Source of the DNA: an uncultured Eubacteriales bacterium
Lineage (GTDB): Bacteria; Bacillota; Clostridia; Christensenellales; CAG-917
Length of the DNA stretch: 5,397 bases
Reading direction: 5' to 3'
NCBI GenBank assembly: GCA_900553825.1
Contig: USEV01000062.1
Span: 1-5,397 of the forward strand
In this document: positions 1 through 5,290 of the stretch, piece by piece
How the letters are laid out: every line of letters begins with the position of its first letter
Numbering within the stretch: the first letter of the stretch is position 1
Translations under genes and position numbers: made by a program
The notes under the pieces: generated by a model
What the model was told of the DNA's origin: nothing
Seen by the model: only the letters and a program-made list of their open reading frames with translations
Databases searched by the model: none

Positions 1-47
1 GAGATTCCTCTACGTCTCGTGGGCTCGGAGATGTGTATAAGAGACAG
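1..47 (+). other. Untrimmed Illumina Nextera i7-side adapter
   Basis: This is synthetic sequence, not genomic. Positions 1-5 (GAGAT) match the end of the P7 primer. Positions 6-13 (TCCTCTAC) match the Nextera i7 index known as N712 as I recall it. Positions 14-28 (GTCTCGTGGGCTCGG) are the Read 2 adapter stem. Positions 29-47 (AGATGTGTATAAGAGACAG) are the 19-bp Tn5 mosaic end. Real sequence begins at about 48. Confidence 0.98.
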
Positions 48-78
48 GTCTGAAAGTGGGTTTCCTGAATTTGGTCAT
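48..78 (-). CDS. 5' fragment of an unidentified leftward gene
   Basis: Only ten codons and one base remain before the adapter, reading MTKFRKPTFR, which is too little to name a product. The gene is supported by context rather than by length. An ATG at 78-76 is preceded by a purine-rich ribosome binding site (GAGGGGG, 88-94, nine bases upstream). A near-consensus sigma-A promoter lies about 65 bp further up on the same strand, at 144-172. The first residues are basic, which would fit many proteins and also the n-region of a signal peptide, but that cannot be judged here. The gene lies downstream of the GH3 gene and is separated from it by a strong terminator, so it is probably an independent transcription unit. 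Confidence 0.55.
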
Positions 79-87
79 TGGTGTGTT

Positions 88-94
88 CCCCCTC
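88..94 (-). promoter_or_regulatory. Ribosome binding site of the left partial gene
   Basis: The minus strand reads GAGGGGG, nine bases before the ATG at 78. It decides the start of a gene that is otherwise cut off by the contig end. Five bases upstream of it is a GC-rich hairpin: stem 99-104 with 111-116 (GCGCGC arms), six-base loop. Its closeness to the ribosome binding site could affect translation, but that is inference. Confidence 0.5.
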
Positions 95-143
95 TGCGGC
101 GCGCGTCGTTGCGCGCTCGCACATACGATTGTTTTGCGACAAA

Positions 144-172
144 TTTATACTACTTTTCAAAGGGCAAGTCAA
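144..172 (-). promoter_or_regulatory. Sigma-A-type promoter for the left partial gene
   Basis: On the minus strand the -35 box is TTGACT (172-167) and the -10 box is TATAAA (149-144), separated by exactly 17 bp. Each box matches five of six consensus bases. Transcription would start near 137 and give a leader of roughly 58 nt ahead of the ATG at 78. Confidence 0.7.
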
Positions 173-198
173 GGGAAAACGCAAAATGATTTCGACGC

Positions 199-234
199 GG
201 TTACAATATGGATTTCGCCTTGGGTTACATAACC
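199..234. repeat. Two TGTAACC copies and a short palindrome upstream of the left promoter
   Basis: The minus strand carries TGTAACC at 205-199 and again at 229-223, 24 bp apart. The second copy lies within a perfect palindrome, GGTTACATAACC (223-234). The block sits 27 to 62 bp upstream of the -35 box of the left partial gene, where an activator or repressor could bind. The same heptamer forms the -35 element of the ECF-type promoter at 3173. No good ECF -10 element follows either copy at a spacing of 16, so function is unproven. The rest of 173-290 shows nothing I can name. Confidence 0.3.
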
Positions 235-290
235 ACACACGCGGGCGAATCTGTATGTCTGTCCGCGTGCGGCGCGTCTCTCCGCGGCGC

Positions 291-322
291 AAAAAAAAAC
301 GGCGTCCCGTCGGGGGACGCCG
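291..322 (-). terminator. Rho-independent terminator of the GH3 gene
   Basis: A 9-bp stem (300-308 with 314-322, arms CGGCGTCCC and GGGACGCCG) with a five-base loop is followed on the minus strand by nine consecutive T (299-291). It lies about 40 bp past the GH3 stop codon. A second, weaker hairpin, AAAGGATT/AATCCTTT (327-334 with 338-345), lies between the stop codon and this terminator and may stabilise the 3' end of the transcript. Confidence 0.92.
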
Positions 323-363
323 TCCGAAAGGATTGAAAATCCTTTTCACGCGTTTTTTGAGGG

Positions 364-2859
364 TCAGTCCTCTTTCTGGGGTTTGGACTTTTTGACATCG
401 AGGATGTAAGCCTCGAGCTCATCGTCCTTCTTGAAGCCCCTGCAGAAGTTGCCGAAGCCGCCCTTCTTGCCGTTGCACATATCCACGAGCCCGCGCACAC
501 TTGCCATGGAGAGCACGCCGCCGGTGAAGCCCATGAACGCACGGAGCGGCATATCCACCGCGGAGCGGATAAGCATCTCGCGGTTGGCGGAGCTGCCGGC
601 TATGAGCGACACGCCGAAGGTGATGAGGTTCTGGAGCGCTTTGCCGACGCCGGACACCGAAACATCGCCTATGCTGCAGTTGATGTCGAACTCGCCCTTC
701 GCGTAGGGCACATTGTCGACGACGGACGCACCGTAGAGTGCGGCGAACTGTTCGATGGGGATGGTGCGCTTCTGCTCGCTGTCCTCGGTGAGGTTGTAGT
801 AGATGGGAGCGGTTGCGCGGTAGTCGGGTATGGGCGCGGAGGGATTCGCGGAAGTGACGGTGACGGACGCCTCGAGGCGGATGTCCGCGGAGGACGCGCC
901 GACCATGATTCTGAACTCGCCGCTTTCGATGTGCCAATCCTTGATGAGGACATTGTAGTAGGCAAACGCGCGGCGGTCGAGGGTGAGGGTGACTTCCTTT
1001 TCCTCGCCGGCTTTCAGGAACACTTTCTTGAAGCCTTTGAGCTCCTTGACGGGGCGGAAAATGCTGCTTTGCACATCGGCGACATAGAGCTGCGCCACTT
1101 CGGCACCGTCGACTTTGCCGATGTTCTTTACCTTGAAGGTGACGGTGAGGTCGTCGCCCTCGTTGATGGCGTCGGCGGAGAGCTTGAGGTCGGAGTAGGC
1201 GAACTCGGTGTAGGAAAGACCGTAACCGAAGGGGTAACGCACGGGTTTCTTCGCTGCCTCGTAGTAGCGGTAGCCGACATAGATGCTCTCGCGGTACTGC
1301 ACGCTCCTCGGTCCCATGGGGAAGTAACGCGCGACGATGTTGTCGCCGTTTGCGAAGGGGAAGGTTTCGGTGAGCTTGCCCGAGGGGTTCGCCTTGCCGT
1401 AGAGGAGGTTGTATGCCGCGGAGCCGGAGGACTGCCCGCCGAGATAGAGGTTGAGGATTGCCTTGGAGTTTTCCTCCACATCGTCGAGCGCGACGGGCGA
1501 GCCGCAGGAGAGCACCACGACGATGTTTCTGTTGACCTTGGCGATTTCCTTGACGAGCTGGATGTGCGCGTCGGGCATATTGATGTGTTTGCGGTCGAAG
1601 CCCTCGGATTCGTATTCGGGGGTGAGCCCGATGAACACGATGACGGCGTCTTTACGCTTTGCGGTTTCGACGGCTTCGGCAATGAGACGGGCGCTGTAAT
1701 CGTTGCCCTTGAGCTTGTAGCCGTCGGCGTATTCGTAGGGCTGTTTCGCCGCGTCCATCGCCTGCAGGAAGGAGGTTGTCATCGTGGGGTTGATGAGGCT
1801 GGAGCCCGAACCCTGATAGCGCGGCTTCTTTGCGAGCGCGCCGATGACGGCGACTTTCTGCGACGAGGAGAGGGGGAGGGTGTTGTCAATGTTCTTGAGG
1901 AGCACCGCGCCGCTTTCCGCCATTCTGACCGCGAGGGCGTTGTGCGCCTTGAAGTCGGGGCGGACGGACTTGTCCTCGCCCGCCTTGCAGTCGAAGGCGA
2001 ACTTGATGAGGCGCAGGACGACTCTGTCGAGCTCCTCCTCGGAGACCACGCCGTCCTTGACCGCCTTGACGATGTTCTTGTCGTTGGCGCCGCGGTTGCC
2101 GGGCATTTCGAGGTCCATGCCCGCCTTGACGCCCGCGATGCGGTCGTTCACCGCGCCCCAGTCGCTGACGACGATGCCTTTGAAGCCCCACTCGTCGCGG
2201 AGGATGTCGGTGAGCATGCGCTTGTTGTCGGAGAGGTAGGTGCCGGCAAGACGGTTGTAGGAGCACATGACCGTGGTGGGCTGTTCCGTCTTGACGATGT
2301 GTTCGAAAGCGGGCAGATAAATCTCGCGCAGAGCTCGCTCGTCGACGATGGTGTCGATGCTCATGCGCAGTCTTTCCTGGTTGTTGGCGCAGAAGTGTTT
2401 GAGAGAAGTGCCGACGCCCTTTTTCTGGATGCCGTGCACGAGCGCCGCGCCCATGATGCCCGCGACATACGGGTCTTCCGAAAAATATTCGAAGTTCCTG
2501 CCGCAGAGGGGAGAGCGTTTGATGTTGACACCGGGCCCGAGGACGGTGGAAACGCCGAGAGCTTTTGCCTCAGTCGCGATGGCTTCGCCGACTTTTTCGA
2601 GGAGGTCCGGGTCCCAGCTGCTGCCGGAAGTGACGGCAGGGGGGAAGCAGGTCGCGGGGTGGGACTGTTTCATGACATTGGTGCCCGTGGTGCCTTCCAT
2701 TTCGCTGCGGAGACCGTGAGGGCCGTCGGTCATGCGGACGGACGGAATGCCGACGCGCGCGATGGGCGTCGTGGTCCAGAAAGTGAGCCCCGAGCAAAGG
2801 GCAGCTTTTTCTTCGAGTGTAAGCTTATCGAGGATAGCTTTGTAATCTTGTTCTTTCAT
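364..2859 (-). CDS. Glycoside hydrolase family 3 beta-glucosidase-type enzyme
   Basis: The 831-aa protein is a retaining exo-glycosidase expected to release terminal beta-linked sugars, most likely glucose, from oligosaccharides or glycosides taken up by the cell. No signal peptide is visible, so it is probably cytoplasmic. The TIM-barrel domain (about 10-290) has TDGPHGLR (44-51), RNFEYFSEDP (121-130), KHF (154-156) and the nucleophile Asp233 in VVSDWGA. The alpha/beta sandwich domain (about 310-545) has EYESEGFDR (415-423), where Glu419 is the likely acid/base, and YPFGYGLSYTEF (542-553). A fibronectin III-like domain spans about 570-665. A tail of about 140 residues follows (690-831), with a MPLR...GG...S segment near 770-784. 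From memory, similar tails occur in many Clostridia GH3 enzymes. The start is fixed by the AAGGGAGG site. Xylosidase or arabinosidase activity cannot be excluded from sequence alone. It stands alone, with its own promoter and terminator. Confidence 0.95.
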   Translation of the reverse strand: MKEQDYKAILDKLTLEEKAALCSGLTFWTTTPIARVGIPSVRMTDGPHGLRSEMEGTTGTNVMKQSHPATCFPPAVTSGSSWDPDLLEKVGEAIATEAKALGVSTVLGPGVNIKRSPLCGRNFEYFSEDPYVAGIMGAALVHGIQKKGVGTSLKHFCANNQERLRMSIDTIVDERALREIYLPAFEHIVKTEQPTTVMCSYNRLAGTYLSDNKRMLTDILRDEWGFKGIVVSDWGAVNDRIAGVKAGMDLEMPGNRGANDKNIVKAVKDGVVSEEELDRVVLRLIKFAFDCKAGEDKSVRPDFKAHNALAVRMAESGAVLLKNIDNTLPLSSSQKVAVIGALAKKPRYQGSGSSLINPTMTTSFLQAMDAAKQPYEYADGYKLKGNDYSARLIAEAVETAKRKDAVIVFIGLTPEYESEGFDRKHINMPDAHIQLVKEIAKVNRNIVVVLSCGSPVALDDVEENSKAILNLYLGGQSSGSAAYNLLYGKANPSGKLTETFPFANGDNIVARYFPMGPRSVQYRESIYVGYRYYEAAKKPVRYPFGYGLSYTEFAYSDLKLSADAINEGDDLTVTFKVKNIGKVDGAEVAQLYVADVQSSIFRPVKELKGFKKVFLKAGEEKEVTLTLDRRAFAYYNVLIKDWHIESGEFRIMVGASSADIRLEASVTVTSANPSAPIPDYRATAPIYYNLTEDSEQKRTIPIEQFAALYGASVVDNVPYAKGEFDINCSIGDVSVSGVGKALQNLITFGVSLIAGSSANREMLIRSAVDMPLRAFMGFTGGVLSMASVRGLVDMCNGKKGGFGNFCRGFKKDDELEAYILDVKKSKPQKED

Positions 2860-2864
2860 TCAAA

Positions 2865-2872
2865 CCTCCCTT
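2865..2872 (-). promoter_or_regulatory. Ribosome binding site of the GH3 gene
   Basis: The minus strand reads AAGGGAGG five bases before the ATG at 2859. It is a strong Shine-Dalgarno sequence and decides the start. About 20 nt upstream the leader contains a GGTGGA/TCCACC inverted repeat (2891-2896 with 2902-2907, five-base loop), which could be an RNA hairpin or an operator. Confidence 0.85.
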
Positions 2873-2929
2873 CTTTGAGAGCTTGCCGGCGGTGGACGGA
2901 TTCCACCCGCGCGCGCAAATTCCGTAGAA

Positions 2930-2958
2930 ATTTTAGCATTATTTAATGTAATAAGCAA
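2930..2958 (-). promoter_or_regulatory. Extended -10 sigma-A promoter of the GH3 gene
   Basis: On the minus strand the -35 box is TTGCTT (2958-2953) and the -10 box is TAAAAT (2935-2930), with 17 bp between them and a TGC extended -10 element directly before the -10 box. A/T tracts upstream (about 2962-2976) resemble an UP element. The predicted start near 2923 gives a leader of about 64 nt. An inverted repeat GCGT-N5-ACGC (2978-2990) lies 20 bp upstream of the -35 box and could be a regulator site. I found no well-formed catabolite repression (cre) site. Confidence 0.75.
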
Positions 2959-3004
2959 CACCAAAAAAGAATTTTTCGCGTTTTTCACGCACGGAATTGT
3001 CGAA

Positions 3005-3060
3005 ATTTGCACCAAAGCGGCATTTGCACCCCCGAAAACGCTCCCGAAAACCGCCCGAAC
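3005..3060. repeat. Short direct repeats in the divergent intergenic region
   Basis: The 359-bp gap between the GH3 and sigma factor genes holds no gene I can support. Besides the promoters it contains ATTTGCACC twice (3005-3013 and 3022-3030, 17 bp apart). Close behind are CCCGAAAAC twice (3031-3039 and 3043-3051) and a shorter CCCGAAC (3054-3060). Spacings near one helical turn would suit binding of a regulator to one DNA face, but chance in a low-complexity stretch is possible. I see nothing specific in 3061-3140. Confidence 0.35.
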
Positions 3061-3160
3061 GCGCGCAACCGAACGGAAAGCAAGGTTTATCGGACGCCGC
3101 CGTCGGCTCAAGGGGCGTTTCGTATTTTTGGGAAAACGGCTTTCGTTGTCGCCGAAAAAA

Positions 3161-3169
3161 TGTTAGAAT
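3161..3169 (+). promoter_or_regulatory. Possible extended -10 (housekeeping) promoter for the sigma operon
   Basis: TGT-TAGAAT (3161-3169) combines a TGn element with a -10 box matching five of six bases. The -35 position 17 bp upstream (TTTCGT, 3141-3146) is poor. It could give basal transcription of the operon ahead of the ECF-type promoter. Confidence 0.4.
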
Positions 3170-3172
3170 TTG

Positions 3173-3200
3173 TGTAACCCACGGCGCGCAAAGTCGTATA
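3173..3200 (+). promoter_or_regulatory. ECF-type promoter, probably autoregulatory
   Basis: TGTAAC (3173-3178) and CGTATA (3195-3200) are separated by 16 bp. This matches the general ECF layout of an AAC-containing -35 element and a CGT-containing -10 element at that spacing, as in the Bacillus subtilis ECF sigma factors. The sigma gene starts 19 bp after the -10 element, giving a short leader. Autoregulation by the adjacent sigma factor is inference from position and class. Confidence 0.6.
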
Positions 3201-3218
3201 TTAGGCGAAGAGCACGAG

Positions 3219-3698
3219 ATGAAGAACGAAGCAATCGAAAGACTATTCAAAAAATACTACAACGAGGCGAAGCTCTATGTCACGGCGTTGTGCCACGATG
3301 TTTCGCTCGCGGAGGAGATAGTCGCCGATTCCTTCTACAAGGCGTTCACCCGCATCGACGAGGAGAAGGAAAGCTTCAAGTTCTGGCTGCTGAAGGTGTG
3401 CAGGAATGCCTGGCTCGACCACCTCAAGAAGACGCGCCGCCTCACCGACATGGACGACCGCATCCGCAGCGGCGACCGCGACCTCGCCGAAGAGGTCATC
3501 GAAAGCGAGGAGTACAAGGCACTCTACAAGGCGATTTCGTTGCTCAAGGACAATTACAGGGAAGTCATCTTGCTCTATTATTTCGACGAGCTTTCGGTGT
3601 CGGAGATTGCCGGCATCACCGACCAGTCGGTGGAGAATGTGAAAGTGTTGATGTACAGGGCAAGGGCGAAACTCAAAGAAATTCTATCGGAGGAATGA
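3219..3698 (+). CDS. ECF-type RNA polymerase sigma factor
   Basis: The 159-aa protein is a compact sigma-70 family factor with regions 2 and 4 only, the mark of ECF sigma factors that direct RNA polymerase to stress or envelope-response promoters. Region 2 lies at about 5-72 (LFKKYYNEAKLYV, then SLAEEIVADSFYKAF and FKFWLLKVCRNAWLDHLK). A short acidic linker follows (about 75-98). Region 4 is at about 100-156, with the helix-turn-helix LSVSEIAGITDQSVENVKVL and the typical YRARAKLKE end. The ATG at 3219 is chosen because family homology starts there. The frame stays open upstream to 2997, but that extension is basic, low-complexity and unlike the family. The ribosome binding site is weak (GGCGAAGAG). 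The next gene begins 1 nt after the stop, and its ribosome binding site lies inside the end of this gene, so the two are probably translationally coupled. Confidence 0.92.
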   Translation: MKNEAIERLFKKYYNEAKLYVTALCHDVSLAEEIVADSFYKAFTRIDEEKESFKFWLLKVCRNAWLDHLKKTRRLTDMDDRIRSGDRDLAEEVIESEEYKALYKAISLLKDNYREVILLYYFDELSVSEIAGITDQSVENVKVLMYRARAKLKEILSEE

Positions 3699-3699
3699 T

Positions 3700-4284
3700 A
3701 TGAACTACGAAGACGCTTTCAGGCACTACCGCGAGGGAACTGCCACGGAGGAGGAAAAGGAATTCGTCCTTGAAGAAATCGCAAAGGCGAAGGCGCTGTC
3801 CAACTTCCTCGAGGACGAAGGACTGAATGTCAAATCCGCTCCCATCAAGGAGGCGGACAAAAAAGAGGTCAGGGAGGCGAAGCGCGGGTTGTGGGTCAGG
3901 CGCGCCGTTGCGGGGCTGGTGTCCATCGCGGTGTTGCTCCTGATACTCGGCGCGGTGCTCGGCGGAGTGTTCGGCGCGGCGGCGAGCTACGCAAGCGAAG
4001 GCGTGACGGTGTCCAAGGCGGAGGCGGCGGCAATCGCGACGGAATTTGCCTACAACGACGCAGTGCTGCGCGGCTTCACCGGCAACGACAACTTCATGTC
4101 GGAGAGCACGGGCGAAATCGACCACCGCTTCAACATCGTGGACGACCTGAAGAGCAGCTACTACACCTACGAAATCGAGGTCAAAGGCTACTCGGCTGAC
4201 GGGTTCGAATACGAATACGAAATCGGCGTGAATTCCCGCACGGGCAGCTGCTGGGTCATCGAATTCGAAAGAGACAGAGATTGA
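3700..4284 (+). CDS. Probable anti-sigma factor, single-pass membrane protein with PepSY-like domain
   Basis: The 194-aa protein is likely the membrane-bound regulator of the preceding sigma factor. Residues 1-66 form a charged cytoplasmic part (YEDAFRHYREGTATEEEKEF at the start) resembling the N-terminal region of sigma regulators in Bacillota. Residues 68-95 form one hydrophobic span preceded by basic residues (KRGLWVRR), predicting N-inside topology. The outer part (about 100-192) looks like a PepSY domain: VSKAEAAAIATEFA, then YYTYEIEVKG, then FEYEYEIGVNSRTGSCWVIEFE. The HxxxCxxC zinc motif of ZAS anti-sigma factors is absent, and the only cysteine (residue 184) is in the outer domain. 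A GGAGG site (3689-3693) lies six bases before the ATG. Order and tight spacing strongly suggest an anti-sigma role, but binding to the sigma factor is inferred, as is any signal sensed by the PepSY domain. Confidence 0.8.
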   Translation: MNYEDAFRHYREGTATEEEKEFVLEEIAKAKALSNFLEDEGLNVKSAPIKEADKKEVREAKRGLWVRRAVAGLVSIAVLLLILGAVLGGVFGAAASYASEGVTVSKAEAAAIATEFAYNDAVLRGFTGNDNFMSESTGEIDHRFNIVDDLKSSYYTYEIEVKGYSADGFEYEYEIGVNSRTGSCWVIEFERDRD

Positions 4285-4308
4285 AAAACCACACCACCAT
4301 ACGAAAAG

Positions 4309-4333
4309 TTCCCGCCTCGTTGCGGGAATTTTT
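4309..4333 (+). terminator. Rho-independent terminator of the sigma/anti-sigma operon
   Basis: A 7-bp stem TTCCCGC/GCGGGAA (4309-4315 with 4322-4328) and six-base loop are followed by five T. It lies 24 bp after the stop of the anti-sigma gene and separates the operon from the YtxC-like gene. An A-rich stretch before the stem would allow weak activity in the other direction. Confidence 0.88.
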
Positions 4334-4340
4334 CATGCGC

Positions 4341-4369
4341 TTAATTATTCGCCGAGTTTTGCATAGAAT
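4341..4369 (+). promoter_or_regulatory. Candidate promoter of the YtxC-like gene, sigma-E-like or weak sigma-A
   Basis: CATAGAAT (4362-4369) matches seven of eight bases of the sigma-E -10 consensus CATACAAT of endospore formers. The AT-rich TTAATTATT (4341-4349) lies where a -35 element would fall but is only a partial match. Read as a sigma-A promoter it is TTAATT-17-TAGAAT with a poor -35. Either reading gives a leader of only about 10 nt, which is a point against it. Confidence 0.35.
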
Positions 4370-4384
4370 ATAGCCGAGGTGTGT

Positions 4385-5092
4385 ATGTGGTCTAATGTTA
4401 TCAGTCTGGACAAGGGCTACGGGAGGGAAATCGAGTTTTTGCTCGCAAAGCTGAAAAACATAAGGCATCTTTCCTACGCGGTGGAGGAGAGCAGGGACAG
4501 GGTTTTCATATATATGGCGTCGGTGTGCGAGGCTCACGAGGAGGTCGAAAGGCAGGTCAAAGAGCTCATCGTCACCGTTTTTCTGGTGTTCATGAAGCTG
4601 CGCTTTTTTCTGGAAAAATTGCAAAACATGGATTTGAACCATGCAAATTGCGCGTTGATATGCTCACTTGTGCATTTTGATTCGGAATACGAAAGCGGCA
4701 TAGTGCGCCGCGCGCTGAGCGACACGGTGGACTACGCGCCGGACGCGCTGCTCAATTTCAGGTTGCGCCCTCTCACCGAAAACTGGACGGAGATGGCGGA
4801 GCTTGCAACCCGTCTCATCGGCGCGGGCGGGGGAGGCGACATATACGACATAGCCTCTTTCATCACGGGCACGGACGGCGCGAAAAACCGCATCGCCGTC
4901 ACCCCCGACAAGCTGCTCAACCTCACGGTGCGCAGACCCGTGGAAATCATCGAACTCTTCGACAAGCCGGAGCTCAACCTCATCTCCGCGATAATCCGCG
5001 AGCACCCTTGCGAGATTCTGCTCAAGGATGTTTCGCTCTCCGCACCCATGAACAACACCCTGCGACACATCGCCAGGGTGGTGGTGGAGTGA
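4385..5092 (+). CDS. YtxC-like sporulation-family protein
   Basis: The 235-aa protein has no clear membrane span or enzymatic motif. Its second half recalls, from memory, the YtxC family of Bacillota, whose molecular role is not established. The similar segments are NFRLRPLTENWTEMAELATRL (about 124-144, written with the family's FRL pattern in mind), an IYDIASFI stretch (153-160), VEIIELFD (186-193), and LNLISAIIREHPCEILLKD (197-215) followed by a TL..I ending. It is shorter than the roughly 280 residues I expect for Bacillus YtxC, mainly at the N-terminus. The start is the ATG at 4385, five bases after GAGG (4376-4379). The GTG at 4379 overlaps that site and is less likely. In Bacillus the gene sits near thrS, whereas here the next gene is convergent and unrelated. 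The assignment is tentative; a conserved protein of unknown function is the safe alternative. Confidence 0.6.
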   Translation: MWSNVISLDKGYGREIEFLLAKLKNIRHLSYAVEESRDRVFIYMASVCEAHEEVERQVKELIVTVFLVFMKLRFFLEKLQNMDLNHANCALICSLVHFDSEYESGIVRRALSDTVDYAPDALLNFRLRPLTENWTEMAELATRLIGAGGGGDIYDIASFITGTDGAKNRIAVTPDKLLNLTVRRPVEIIELFDKPELNLISAIIREHPCEILLKDVSLSAPMNNTLRHIARVVVE

Positions 5093-5132
5093 GGGGAGCG
5101 GACGCACTCGGCTGTGAGAATGATTGAGCCGT

Positions 5133-5236
5133 CGGCGGAAACTCGCAACCGCGGAGCCTTGAAACCTCAATGCCGCGAAGTCGTAAGACCGCGGAATTTC
5201 CAGACCCCGAAGCCGCAAGACCGCGAAGTCGCAAAG
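5133..5236. repeat. Degenerate 8-bp tandem repeat, about 13 units
   Basis: The stretch divides without gaps into 13 octamers with consensus close to CCGCGAAG. CCGCGAAG occurs exactly at 5173 and 5221, CCGCGGAG at 5149, CCGCGGAA at 5189, CCGCAAGA at 5213 and TCGCAAAG at 5229. Position 4 is a pyrimidine and position 8 a purine in all 13 units; positions 1, 2 and 5-7 keep the pattern YY..RRR in 12 of 13. It fills most of the gap between the YtxC-like stop codon and the bidirectional terminator. There is no coding sequence here. The preceding 5093-5132 shows nothing notable. Confidence 0.75.
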
Positions 5237-5241
5237 TTGAA

Positions 5242-5268
5242 AAAACGAGGGCGTTTTGCCCTCGTTTT
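5242..5268. terminator. Bidirectional terminator between convergent genes
   Basis: An 11-bp perfect stem AAAACGAGGGC/GCCCTCGTTTT (5242-5252 with 5258-5268) has a five-base loop. On the plus strand the stem ends in four T. On the minus strand it ends in six T (5245-5240). It can terminate both the YtxC-like gene and the convergent gene ending at 5291. Confidence 0.88.
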
Positions 5269-5290
5269 CCGTGTCCTGTTCGGGTGAAAT

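Noticed and set aside
29..47. Genuine Tn5/IS50 transposon end
   Set aside because: The 19-bp mosaic end is the engineered hybrid and is attached to Illumina adapter and index sequence, so it is a library artefact.
146..151. Plus-strand TATACT as a rightward promoter
   Set aside because: No -35 element is present at suitable spacing, and no rightward gene follows. The same bases are explained by the minus-strand -10 region.
78..395. Plus-strand open frame of 105 codons at the left end
   Set aside because: It runs through the promoter and ribosome binding site of the leftward gene, through the GH3 terminator and into the GH3 3' end, and its product is basic and unlike any family.
931..2946. 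Very long open frame antisense to the GH3 gene (671 codons)
   Set aside because: It is codon-aligned with the GH3 gene, so it stays open simply because the GH3 gene avoids TTA, CTA and TCA codons. The translation is low-complexity and rich in V, G, E, D and R with no family resemblance.
2997..3218. N-terminal extension of the sigma factor frame
   Set aside because: The added residues are arginine-rich intergenic translation, cross the predicted promoters and precede the normal ECF start.
4379..4384. GTG start two codons upstream for the YtxC-like gene
   Set aside because: The GTG overlaps the GAGG ribosome binding site, while the ATG at 4385 is properly spaced from it.
4664..5218. Minus-strand open frame of 184 codons across the YtxC-like gene
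   Set aside because: It is a shadow of the rightward gene and its N-terminal part is only the translated 8-bp repeat.
5133..5236. CRISPR-like array
   Set aside because: The units are 8 bp and contiguous, with no spacers and no long conserved repeat.
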